Numbered from the stretch's first letter, positions 15,516 to 22,879 are shown. The stretch: 64,000 nucleotides of DNA from a virus (IMGVR_UViG_3300047168_000120:31521-95520); one strand, 5' to 3'. Notes: generated by a model not told the origin, from the sequence alone. Translations and numbers: made by a program.

Positions 15516-16430
15516 ATGGCCACAAAAAAGAAATCGCGGAATGCTCTCAATGTGGAAGCTGCGATGCAGCGCTTGTGGGCGGAAATCCGAGAGGAATTTG
15601 AGACCACCGATATAGGGCTGCGCGCCCTGGCGAAGAAATACGGGATCAAGAGCCATGCTACGATCAAGCGCCGCGTCGACAGCGAAAACTGGCGCCGCGA
15701 CGTTCCCTCGGTAGCGGCTCATATCGCGACCCAAAACGTCCTGCAGAGCCTGGAAAATGAACCGGCGCTGGGTGGTTCGCAAGGCGGTTCATCCCCGCCG
15801 GTTGAGCAACCACCAGAATCTCAGAATCATGCAGAAAAAATCGGAGAAACTGTAAAATCGGAAGTGGTTGAAAAGGGTGGTTCGCAAGGCGGTTCCTCGC
15901 CACCCTTCAAACCGACTTCCCTGGCCATTTCGGAGCAGGTTGGCGCCATCAGGGCGGCCCGGCGAATGGCCACGGCGCAGGAGCAGCAGTTGCTGCGCGA
16001 AATCGAGCTCGCCAACGCGACGATTGGCATTTCCGCCAGCATGATCCAGATGCTGAACACGGCGATCACCACTGAGGACCCCGCCGAGGCCACGAAAATT
16101 ATATCCAGGTTCAAGGCGCTCGGCGGCAAGATGGAAAGCTTCAGTAGCTTGCTCAAAGCCGCATTGGCGGGTGTCGAAAAGGGCGTGGCGATGCGGCGTA
16201 AGGCCCTCGGCATGGAACCCCGCGGCGGCATTCCTGCGCCAGGCGCCGGCGCCGCTGGGCAGGCAGAGCTGCCGGAGCAGGTTCAGCAGATGCTCCCTGC
16301 CCTTTCCACTGAGCAGCTCATGGAGCTGCGCCGCACGGCGGCGATGCTCAACGAGAAAATGCGCTTGGCGCAGCCTCAGGCCCATATTACGATTGACGCA
16401 GAAATTGCAGAAGCGGCAATAAACTCGTAA
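15516..16430 (+). CDS. Putative terminase small subunit
   Basis: 304 aa. Residues about 30-62 (TDIGLRALAKKYGIKSHATI then KRRVDSENW) form the helix-turn-helix of small-terminase-like DNA-binding proteins; a helical oligomerisation region follows. Two copies of GGSQGGSSPP (about residues 86 and 121) are encoded by a direct DNA repeat and act as a disordered linker. It is the first rightward gene upstream of the large terminase, though 4.6 kb separate them. Role inferred from domain and position. Confidence 0.65.
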   Translation: MATKKKSRNALNVEAAMQRLWAEIREEFETTDIGLRALAKKYGIKSHATIKRRVDSENWRRDVPSVAAHIATQNVLQSLENEPALGGSQGGSSPPVEQPPESQNHAEKIGETVKSEVVEKGGSQGGSSPPFKPTSLAISEQVGAIRAARRMATAQEQQLLREIELANATIGISASMIQMLNTAITTEDPAEATKIISRFKALGGKMESFSSLLKAALAGVEKGVAMRRKALGMEPRGGIPAPGAGAAGQAELPEQVQQMLPALSTEQLMELRRTAAMLNEKMRLAQPQAHITIDAEIAEAAINS

Positions 16431-16445
16431 ATTTCCGGTTGCAAA

Positions 16446-16461
16446 ACACATCTTAATGTGT
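16446..16461. promoter_or_regulatory. Operator-like palindrome between co-directional genes
   Basis: Core ACACAT-CTTA-ATGTGT, a perfect match, 13 bp before the start codon at 16475. Lying inside an operon it resembles a stoperator or a secondary promoter control site. Confidence 0.75.
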
Positions 16462-16474
16462 TTTTCTTTTCCAC

Positions 16475-17032
16475 ATGGCGACAGAAACACATACCGCTGG
16501 AAGAATTCAATATCTCCCGCCGCGCGCGCCGAGTGAGCGCCAGAGCCTGCGGGAATTCGTCGACAAAATCGCTTCACGCTGCGAGACGCCGGAGGGCGCC
16601 GAAACGCTGGCGATGGAAGAATTGCTGCTCAAGCCAGACTTGGCGGATGAAGCCATGCGTCTTGGTCTGCGCCAGATGATCGGCGAAATGCGTACCAGGT
16701 TGCGGACTTCTATGGTGAAGGCCAGGCGGGGGGAATGGCGCGCGGAAAAAAATGCGCCGCGCGGCTTCGCCGGCGCCGCGGCGGCCCGGGCATCCTTCTA
16801 TAACTGGCCCCTACCGAATTCGGCGGTCGTTCTAGGCGATGCGACTGTCGCGGACCTAGAGGCCGCGGCGGCTTTCCATGATGTTCACCGGGACGCGCAC
16901 GCCAGCCGCGGGGGCGCCTACCGGCAGATCGCCGCGCTTCTGACGCGAGCCACCTCGAACCAAGATGTTCCGGTACGGAAAATCGTTGCCGAAGGCGAGT
17001 TGGCGCGCATTTTGGCTGGAACCCCCGCTTGA
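16475..17032 (+). CDS. Hypothetical phage protein, 185 aa
   Basis: Start MATETHTAGRIQYLPPRAPS directly after an operator and with no clear ribosome site. Helical, Ala/Arg-rich; contains MRTRLRTSMVKARRGEW. In the packaging region but no terminase motif is visible. The RNA stem-loop array begins 20 bp after its stop. Confidence 0.65.
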   Translation: MATETHTAGRIQYLPPRAPSERQSLREFVDKIASRCETPEGAETLAMEELLLKPDLADEAMRLGLRQMIGEMRTRLRTSMVKARRGEWRAEKNAPRGFAGAAAARASFYNWPLPNSAVVLGDATVADLEAAAAFHDVHRDAHASRGGAYRQIAALLTRATSNQDVPVRKIVAEGELARILAGTPA

Positions 17033-17051
17033 ATCCGGTCCAAAAGGCCGG

Positions 17052-17421
17052 GCTGCCGGCCGTTACGCGCTTGCTACCCAAAATGCCGGTGCCGGCAGCA
17101 AACCAACGCCGGCTTCGGCCGGCCCGCGCGGCCCGTTATAGTTTGCCATCCGATAGCAAGATGCCGCGCGGTTTAAATTCGGCCCGTTCTCATTCATTCC
17201 CGGCCTGTGTTTTAGTGATGCCCCAGGAGATCGAGCCGGGGGAATGCGAGGGGTCGAGCCTGCGGCCGAAAAGGGAGTGTTTTCCCCAAGCTGCAATGCC
17301 GCAGGTATTTTTCAGCTCAGCGGGCCATCAAATCGACGACAACCGCAGATGCCTTGCCACACTGCGCTGCGGGGGCGCGGCCAACACCCAGGCGCCTTCC
17401 ATCAGCATCGCGCCGCGCCCC
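17052..17421 (+). ncRNA. Stem-loop array I (6 units with 30-nt loops)
   Basis: Six units: 17052-17099, 17124-17171, 17195-17246, 17259-17305 (31-nt loop), 17318-17369 (interrupted stem) and 17372-17421. Arms of 8-10 nt are complementary within a unit but differ between units (for example GCTGCCGGC/GCCGGCAGC, GGGGCGCGGC/GCCGCGCCCC). Each loop begins with C and has G at position 13 and CC at 18-19, leaving 11 variable nt on each side of the core GN4CC. Units 1 and 2 are separated by a UUCG-capped hairpin (17108-17123). The last unit is followed by GTTTTTTT, so it may also terminate the transcript. No protein-like coding here. Confidence 0.8.
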
Positions 17422-17489
17422 GTTTTTTTCCCAGCCCAAGGATCCATGAAATGAACCCACCATACGATTCCGGCCTTGCGCCGGGTGAC

Positions 17490-18048
17490 GCCGCGGCCGG
17501 CCATGGTCTAATTGATAACCAGCAGAGCCCTGCAGGCCGCGGCAAACCTCTTCCGCCGCGGCGCTCCGGTGCCAAAGCGGTGCGCGGCCCGCGAAAAGGA
17601 GAAACCCAAAGGAGATCTGCCGCGCAGAATTCCGCATCAGATCCGACGCCCGATTCCGGCTCGCAACCCGCAATGAGAATGGCGCCGGATCTGGCTGCTG
17701 CCGGCCATAAACAATCTGAAGCCCCAGGGTTTCGCGCCGGCAGCAGCAAACCTATGTCTCCCGGTGCCAGGGTTGAAGCGAAATCCGATGGCTTACTGCG
17801 CCGGGACGACGAGGGTGCCGCCCAGCATTTACTTGCTCACCAACTAGCAGATGGCGGCGCCCCACCCATTAAGCGCCGCGGCCGCCCGCCCGGTGCCGCG
17901 AAATCCGCCAGAAATGGCGGCGAGGCCACCCCTCAAGAGCATGCAGCCCAAAATGGTCATGGCGGCCTCGAAGATTCCGGCGCCTGCGCCGGCGAGGAGG
18001 TTGGCCAAGATCATGACGAAAACCAATATCTAATAGCCGGCCTCCCCG
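17490..18048 (+). ncRNA. Stem-loop array II (8 units with 30-nt loops)
   Basis: Units at 17490-17543, 17581-17626, 17639-17692, 17694-17747, 17759-17806, 17814-17861, 17921-17970 and 17993-18048, all with exactly 30-nt loops obeying C1, G13, C18, C19; arms 8-13 bp. Mispairs in arms are G-U at 17765/17800, 17816/17859, 18001/18040 and 18002/18039, plus four single mismatches. A shorter irregular unit (17881-17921) and GAAA- or CCTG-capped hairpins (17906-17921, 17977-17992) lie between. An open reading frame from ATG 17451 runs through the whole array into the next gene, but its translation here is low-complexity and the RNA structure explains the sequence better. Confidence 0.8.
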
Positions 18049-18053
18049 AGCTT

Positions 18054-18914
18054 TTGACCGTCGATCGCGCTTCCCGCGCCCAGAAGCGCGCGCTTGCGGT
18101 GCGGATCGCCGCAATGGACCTGCCGACGGTGATTGACGGGCTGGTCAGCCTGCACCGAGAGCACCGGGCCTTGCAGCGCGCCGTGGGCGATATGACGCGG
18201 CGCATCAAGGCGGACGAGAAATGGGCGGCCCATGCGCGCCATGTACGCGATGGCATCGAAATCCCGGCGGGTAAGATGGCCGTCCCGAACGATGACGACG
18301 CAGCGTTCATCAAGACGCTGCGACACCGCCTTTATACGGGGCGTGCCGCTCTGGAGGCGCTGCGCAAGCAGGTGCAGGCCGAGCAGCTCATGCTGGTGAC
18401 CCGCCTGCCGGTCTATGACTGGGCACTTAGCATTCGTGGCTTCGGGCTGGCCAGCCTGGCGGCCATCGTGGGCGAAGCCGGCGATATAGGGAAATACGGC
18501 AATCCGGCGAAATTCTGGAAGCGGATGGGCTTGGCCGTGATCGACGGCGAGCGGCAGCGCAAGGTTGCCGGAAATCCCGAGCTTGCGGAGCGGCATGGCT
18601 TCCGGCCGCAGCGCCGCGCCGAGGTGCATGTGATCGGGGAAAACCTAATCCGGCAGAAAAGCCCCGGCTACTACGAGCTGTATGTCGCGCGCAAGGAATA
18701 CGAGCAGACCCGGCCGGACCCGGTGCCGTATTTGATCGTCGCGCACAAGCGGGCGCTTCGCTATGTCGAGAAGCGGCTGCTGAAGAAACTCTGGTCGGCC
18801 TGGCGCGTCGGTACGGGCGTCGCCGGCGCTGAGCCGGAGGGGGCTGAGACCGGAGTGTTGGTGATGCCCAATGAGGACTTGTCTCAGCCTCAACCAGAAA
18901 TGAGCCTGTCGTGA
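18054..18914 (+). CDS. IS110 C-terminal-domain / Tas-like RNA-associated protein
   Basis: About 286 aa if started at TTG 18054 (ATG 18114 is also possible; the frame is open from ATG 17451 through array II). A helical, coiled-coil-like region is followed by WALSIRGFGLASLAAIVGEA then GDIGKYGNPAKFWKRMGLAV, the pattern of the Transposase_20 domain of IS110 transposases (GxG helix-hairpin core, then GL). The DEDD RuvC-like domain of IS110 is absent and no SG catalytic serine motif follows, so it is not an active transposase. Nop-only Tas proteins (TasA) of phage TIGR systems have this kind of make-up. Flanked on both sides by stem-loop arrays, it probably binds their RNAs. Ends AHKRALRYVEKRLLKKLW... 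Confidence 0.72.
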   Translation: MTVDRASRAQKRALAVRIAAMDLPTVIDGLVSLHREHRALQRAVGDMTRRIKADEKWAAHARHVRDGIEIPAGKMAVPNDDDAAFIKTLRHRLYTGRAALEALRKQVQAEQLMLVTRLPVYDWALSIRGFGLASLAAIVGEAGDIGKYGNPAKFWKRMGLAVIDGERQRKVAGNPELAERHGFRPQRRAEVHVIGENLIRQKSPGYYELYVARKEYEQTRPDPVPYLIVAHKRALRYVEKRLLKKLWSAWRVGTGVAGAEPEGAETGVLVMPNEDLSQPQPEMSLS

Positions 18915-19331
18915 CCAAGACGATGCCGCCACCCCATGACAAGGCGTCGCGGCAGGCTCATCCCGGAGCGCCGGCCAAGGTAGCGGAGTTTTCCTCGTGT
19001 ACGCTGCCGGCGCTCCGAATCTTTTCGCTGCTCATGGCCAGCTTGGCGTCGAAGCCCTTTGAAGTTTTGCTGCGGGCGGTGATCGGGAACGCGGCCATTC
19101 AAGTCTTGCATCCCAAGACGCGGCTGCCGCGTTCCCACAATTTATCGTTTCCGTGGGCCCAAAATGATTTGCAACCCAGTCGGGTCGTGCCCATGGATTC
19201 GATAAATCAGGCGCTGGCCTTAAATCTATCGTGCCCCAAAAGTGCGAAGCTGGCGCCTGCCCCACCTCCGCGCCGGCATGCCCATGATAATTGGTTGCCC
19301 CGCAAGTCTCTGTGCGCCGGCGCGGAGGTGG
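18901..19331 (+). ncRNA. Stem-loop array III (7 units, 60-nt period)
   Basis: Units 18901-18960 (15-bp arms), 18965-19016 (11), 19025-19082 (14), 19085-19136 (11), 19140-19207 (19, with internal mismatches), 19208-19259 (11) and 19262-19331 (20). All loops are 30 nt with C1, G13, C18, C19. Loop centres are 57-63 nt apart, always a multiple of 3. Arm mispairs are almost all G-U (two in unit 1, five in unit 3, two in unit 6, two in unit 7) with one A-C in units 3 and 7. The first arm contains the stop codon of the upstream gene; the last arm contains the Shine-Dalgarno of the downstream gene. Confidence 0.85.
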
Positions 19332-19342
19332 CTTTCTGAATG
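19312..19342 (+). promoter_or_regulatory. Ribosome site sequestered in the last array stem
   Basis: The right arm of the final stem-loop reads GCCGGCGCGGAGGTGG; its GGAGGTGG is the only good Shine-Dalgarno for ATG 19340, eight bases away. When the 20-bp stem forms the site is paired, so processing or protein binding at the array could switch translation of the next gene. Confidence 0.6.
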
Positions 19343-19672
19343 TCCGGGCCAACCACCTCTCCTATCACGCCAAAGATGCGCGCCGACCGCGTGGAGCGCA
19401 CCGAGGCGGCCGCGGCGCGGGTAACGGAATGGGCGGTGCGTTTTGCTCGGAACCTGAACACGCAACCGACCTTCGATGAATCGGTGCAACAGGCTGCCAA
19501 CATTCTTGCGGCGATTCAACGCGAAAGAAAATTTAGGGGCGTTGCTGAGGGGAAGATCAGCGATGCGACCTATTTGAGCGAGCTGACGATGGCATCATGC
19601 TGCCTGGCGGCCGCCATGGCTCTGTTAATCCCCAAAAAAACACTGAAGGAACGCAAAAATGCGGCCCGATAA
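19340..19672 (+). CDS. Hypothetical protein, 110 aa
   Basis: Start MSGPTTSPITPKMRADRVER, one codon after the end of array III. Helical; VTEWAVRFARNLNTQPTFDE and a hydrophobic ASCCLAAAMALLIP stretch near the C-terminus. Its ribosome site lies in the last stem-loop of the array, linking its expression to that RNA. Overlaps the next gene by 14 nt. Family unknown. Confidence 0.7.
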   Translation: MSGPTTSPITPKMRADRVERTEAAAARVTEWAVRFARNLNTQPTFDESVQQAANILAAIQRERKFRGVAEGKISDATYLSELTMASCCLAAAMALLIPKKTLKERKNAAR

Positions 19673-20330
19673 AATCATTTTAGATGATCCGGAGTTTCGG
19701 GCGCCGGCGCCGACCCTGATCGTGGCCGGTCAAGGCAGATGCGGGACTTCCCTGGTCATGCAGATGCTGGCGCGGGCCGGCGTTGCCGTGACGGGTAACG
19801 CGCCCACGTACGAGGTTGTCCCGGAAGAGACGTCTCCTGCTTATTGGCGCGAGAATTTTGGCGGAAAAGCAATCAAAATCCTTGACCCGCATCTGAAGCG
19901 GCCGCCGTTCGGGCTGCAGTATCGCGCGATCTGGCTGGATCGGAACCTCGAGCAACAGGCGCTTTCACAGGTGAAGCTGCTGAAACAACTTGGATACGAC
20001 GTACTGACGGATCGCAGGGCGATCAAGCGGCTCGTTAAGCTCAATCGCAAGAACAGAAGTTACGCAGTCAACGTCCTAAGGAGTCTGGCGGGTCCGGAAA
20101 ACTGCATAGGCACCACATTCGAGCACCTGATCAATTCCCCGCACCTGGCGGCGAAACAGATCTACGAAAAATTCAAGGAATTTGTGCCTGAGCATCCCGG
20201 GAAATCAGATGCGGCCGTCATTCTTGAAATGGCTGCTGTGGTGAAGTTTCGGCATGCGGACTGCTACAACGGCCTGTTGGAGCTTGGATTGCCCGGCTTC
20301 AAGGAAAAAATTCTGGAGGCACAATCATGA
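19659..20330 (+). CDS. Sulfotransferase-like P-loop protein
   Basis: 223 aa. Residues about 19-34 read LIVAGQGRCGTSLVMQML, matching the 5'-phosphosulfate loop (GxxRSGTS) of the sulfotransferase family, followed by helix. Later motifs for 3'-phosphate binding are not obvious. If active it would transfer sulfate from PAPS to a cell-surface or other substrate; a phage might alter a surface receptor this way. Overlaps both neighbours, so it is in operon with the CtrA-like gene. Confidence 0.65.
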   Translation: MRPDKIILDDPEFRAPAPTLIVAGQGRCGTSLVMQMLARAGVAVTGNAPTYEVVPEETSPAYWRENFGGKAIKILDPHLKRPPFGLQYRAIWLDRNLEQQALSQVKLLKQLGYDVLTDRRAIKRLVKLNRKNRSYAVNVLRSLAGPENCIGTTFEHLINSPHLAAKQIYEKFKEFVPEHPGKSDAAVILEMAAVVKFRHADCYNGLLELGLPGFKEKILEAQS

Positions 20331-21061
20331 AATTTTTGCTGTTTGAACCGCCCGCCAATGTTCCTTCCGCGCAAACCGCGCTCAGCTTTGAAAAAGACGT
20401 TGTTGAAAGATGTACAGACGTTATCGATCTTGTCCACTTCGTTGAGACCTGGCCATATGATGCGATCATCCTGAACGTGCCGAACTTCCTGCCATACCAG
20501 GATCGATTCAAAAAGTTGGCGATATCTGGTGACCATGTCACCTTCGTTCTGAGCGATTTGCTGCCACAGGAAGAGCTTTTGGTGTTGCGCTCCGGCGGTA
20601 TTTATCTGAATCGGTACAACATGATTGAGGCTGGACGCGAGTTTCAATCGTTTATGCTTTTGACGGTCCGGAATATTGTGAATTTGCGTCGCAATGCCGT
20701 TCCATCGGTTAAGCATTTCGGCGCCGTGAAAATCGATTTCAATGCGCGCCGCGTATCGGTCAATGAAACCAAGATATGCTTTACCAAAAAAGAATATCTC
20801 ATCTTTGAAATGTTGTGCCTTCGCGCAGGCCGTGCGTTCAGTAAAGAGAACATCATCGATCAGATTTATGGAGCGCGCGAAGATGCGCCAGGTGCGAAGA
20901 TCGTGGACGTCTTTATCTGCAAAATCAGGAATAAGCTCGAAGAAGCGGGTGCTGGCAAAGTCATTCGGACGATCTGGGGCACCGGTTATATTATCGATTT
21001 ACCAGCGCCGGATGAGGTTGTGGCGGAAGAGTCGCCTCGTCTTCTAGCGGTGGCGACCTAA
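20327..21061 (+). CDS. CtrA-like response regulator with degenerate receiver
   Basis: 244 aa. The C-terminal OmpR/PhoB winged helix (residues about 130-228) is strikingly CtrA-like: CFTKKEYLIFEMLCLR, then KIVDVFICKIRNKLEEAG, then IRTIWGTGYII. The N-terminal receiver is present in length but its acidic pocket IEDD is FEPP, and the phospho-Asp position reads IILNVPN, so it cannot be phosphorylated normally. CtrA silences replication and drives cell-cycle genes in alphaproteobacteria; this copy may act constitutively on host or phage promoters. Start overlaps the upstream stop as ATGA. Confidence 0.85.
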   Translation: MKFLLFEPPANVPSAQTALSFEKDVVERCTDVIDLVHFVETWPYDAIILNVPNFLPYQDRFKKLAISGDHVTFVLSDLLPQEELLVLRSGGIYLNRYNMIEAGREFQSFMLLTVRNIVNLRRNAVPSVKHFGAVKIDFNARRVSVNETKICFTKKEYLIFEMLCLRAGRAFSKENIIDQIYGAREDAPGAKIVDVFICKIRNKLEEAGAGKVIRTIWGTGYIIDLPAPDEVVAEESPRLLAVAT

Positions 21062-21080
21062 GCCTTTCAAATTCCGGGGA

Positions 21081-22679
21081 ATGTTTCAGGACGATCTACT
21101 TAGCGCCACGAGCATATCCTGGCTGGCGTCTCCATCGGCGCTCATTGAATTAGACCGAGAGCTCGTGCGGCGCGGTGGCCTGCGCGCCTTCGTGGAACTG
21201 GCCTGGCACATCATCGAGCCGGCCGCCACCTTCCGCCCGAATTGGCACATCGATGAGATGTGCATCGAGCTGGAGCGCATCGTCGCCGGTCAAAATCGAC
21301 GCCTGGCCATGGCGATCCCGCCGCGGCACGGCAAGAGCTCTATTCTGGCGGTTTTCTTCCCGGCGTATGTCTGGATCAAGAACCCGGCGCGCCGCATGAT
21401 GTTCATCAGCTATGATTTCGATCTCTCGATGCGCGACAGCAAGAGAACGCGAGAGCTGATCAACAGCCAGTGGTTCCAGGAGCGCTGGGGCCATATTTTC
21501 CAGCTCAAGACGGATAACGTCAAAATCCTGGAGACCAATAAGACGGGCTACCGGGAATGCGCTTCTGTCGGCGGCCGCATCATGGGTAAGGGTGCTGACA
21601 TCATCTGCGTGGACGATCCGCACGATACCAAGGACGTGGAATCCGAGGTCAAACGCGCCGTCGTGCTGCTTTATTGGCGCGAGCGCGTTCAGAGCCGCCT
21701 CAACGATCCGAAGACCGGATCCTTTGTCGTGTGCCACCAGCGCGTTGGCGAAAACGACCTGATCGGCGACATTTTGAAGCGGCAGAAGGGGCAATATGTC
21801 TATTTGCGCCTGGCGGTAAAATTCGACCCGAAACATCTGCATAACTGGCCGCGCGATCCGCGCACCGACGCCGGCGAGCTGCTTTGGGCTGATCATATGC
21901 CTCAACCGGTCATCGACGAGTTTGAGACCAATCTGGGTTCCTACGCCTTCGCTGCTCAGTTTCAGCAGCTGCCGGGCCCGCGCGAAGGCGGCATGTTCAA
22001 GGCGCACTGGTTCACGAAGATCAGCAAGAAGGAATTGCCGGGCGACATCGAATATTGCCGCGGCTGGGATTTCGCGGCGACGCTGGCGACGATGGTCAAG
22101 GCGGACCCGGATTACACGGCCACCGTGCTGATCGGGCACAGCCGCACCACGAAGAAATGGTACATCGCGCATGCGGAACGCTGGCGCGTGGAGATGGGCG
22201 AGGTCGACAGGATCCTGGTTGCCAAGGCGCAAAATGACCCCAAAGGGACCCGTGTGCGGCTTCCCCAGGATCCCGGCGCGGCCGGGAAAGGCATGGTGCA
22301 GCATCACGGCAAGCTGCTTGCGGGTTATTCTTTCATGGCTGAGCCGGTGACCGGTGATAAGGCACAGAACGCAGCGCCGCTGGCGGGGCAGGCCATGGTC
22401 GGGAACGTCATGATGGTTGAGGGGGATTGGAACGACGATTATTTGGCTGAGATGGCAGGATTTCCGACAGCCTCCCATGATGACTGGGTCGATGCCTCGA
22501 GCCAGGCATACAAAGGGTTCATGAAATCCACCTCAGGCATCATGGATTACTATTCGCGGATGCTCGAGGAAGAGAAGGCCAAGGCCCTCGACGTGAAGCC
22601 GCTGGACGGTTCGACCATCGAGACCACGCAGGATATGGGGAAAGCCTATTCGACGCAGCCCGCATCAAAAACCACATAG
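21081..22679 (+). CDS. terL: Terminase large subunit
   Basis: 532 aa. Walker A IPPRHGKSS (residues about 79-87) and Walker B IICVDDPHD (about 173-181) mark the packaging ATPase; the C-terminal nuclease domain has YCRGWDFAAT and HDDWVDASSQA acidic motifs. Cuts and translocates phage DNA into proheads through the portal. Twenty bases separate it from the CtrA-like gene; its C-terminal tail reaches into an operator-like palindrome (22672-22687). Confidence 0.95.
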   Translation: MFQDDLLSATSISWLASPSALIELDRELVRRGGLRAFVELAWHIIEPAATFRPNWHIDEMCIELERIVAGQNRRLAMAIPPRHGKSSILAVFFPAYVWIKNPARRMMFISYDFDLSMRDSKRTRELINSQWFQERWGHIFQLKTDNVKILETNKTGYRECASVGGRIMGKGADIICVDDPHDTKDVESEVKRAVVLLYWRERVQSRLNDPKTGSFVVCHQRVGENDLIGDILKRQKGQYVYLRLAVKFDPKHLHNWPRDPRTDAGELLWADHMPQPVIDEFETNLGSYAFAAQFQQLPGPREGGMFKAHWFTKISKKELPGDIEYCRGWDFAATLATMVKADPDYTATVLIGHSRTTKKWYIAHAERWRVEMGEVDRILVAKAQNDPKGTRVRLPQDPGAAGKGMVQHHGKLLAGYSFMAEPVTGDKAQNAAPLAGQAMVGNVMMVEGDWNDDYLAEMAGFPTASHDDWVDASSQAYKGFMKSTSGIMDYYSRMLEEEKAKALDVKPLDGSTIETTQDMGKAYSTQPASKTT

Positions 22680-22687
22680 TTGTGTGG
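22672..22687. promoter_or_regulatory. Operator-like palindrome at terminase gene end
   Basis: Core CCACAT-AGTT-GTGTGG, self-complementary arms (CCACA/TGTGG) that vary together from the consensus ACACA/TGTGT. A compensatory change of this kind supports a real palindromic site. Confidence 0.6.
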
Positions 22688-22703
22688 TACATTCATTGTA
22701 GCG

Positions 22704-22719
22704 GCACATCATGTTGTGT
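22704..22719. promoter_or_regulatory. Operator-like palindrome upstream of GcrA-like gene
   Basis: Core GCACAT-CATG-TTGTGT, 32 bp after the previous site, in a 200-bp gap before the gene at 22880. The rest of the gap (22720-22879) holds a GCGCGCC/GGCGCGC inverted repeat (22784-22842) and nothing else recognisable. Confidence 0.55.
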
Positions 22720-22879
22720 TTGTAGATATACCCCTGCACCATGGGCAGTTTGCTTATGGTAGATCGGGGGATTCAACATAAGCGCGCGCCTCGACCATGC
22801 TGCGGAGACCAAGTCTCGTTCGCTATCTGCTCCAAGGCGCGCGGCAGCGCGGCAGCGACCCCAACCAGTATCAAACGTA

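Noticed and set aside
17006-17035. Possible further array unit before 17052 (loop bases C1, G13, CC18-19 fit)
   Set aside because: Arms pair at only three of the first four positions and it overlaps the end of a coding gene.
17029-17454. 141-codon plus-strand frame overlapping neighbours by 4 nt on both ends
   Set aside because: The whole frame lies on stem-loop array I and reads as low-complexity residues; start is TTG without a ribosome site. RNA structure explains the sequence better.
17052-19331. CRISPR array
   Set aside because: There is no conserved direct repeat; arms and loop segments differ in every unit and only four loop bases are invariant. No cas gene is nearby.
18911-19339. 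142-codon plus-strand frame between the Tas-like gene and the gene at 19340
   Set aside because: It coincides with array III, whose period is a multiple of three and would keep a frame open by chance; no protein features. The arm pairing includes G-U pairs that a protein frame would not require.
22784-22842. GCGCGCC/GGCGCGC inverted repeat that might be another array unit
   Set aside because: Loop is 45 nt and does not obey the loop rule.
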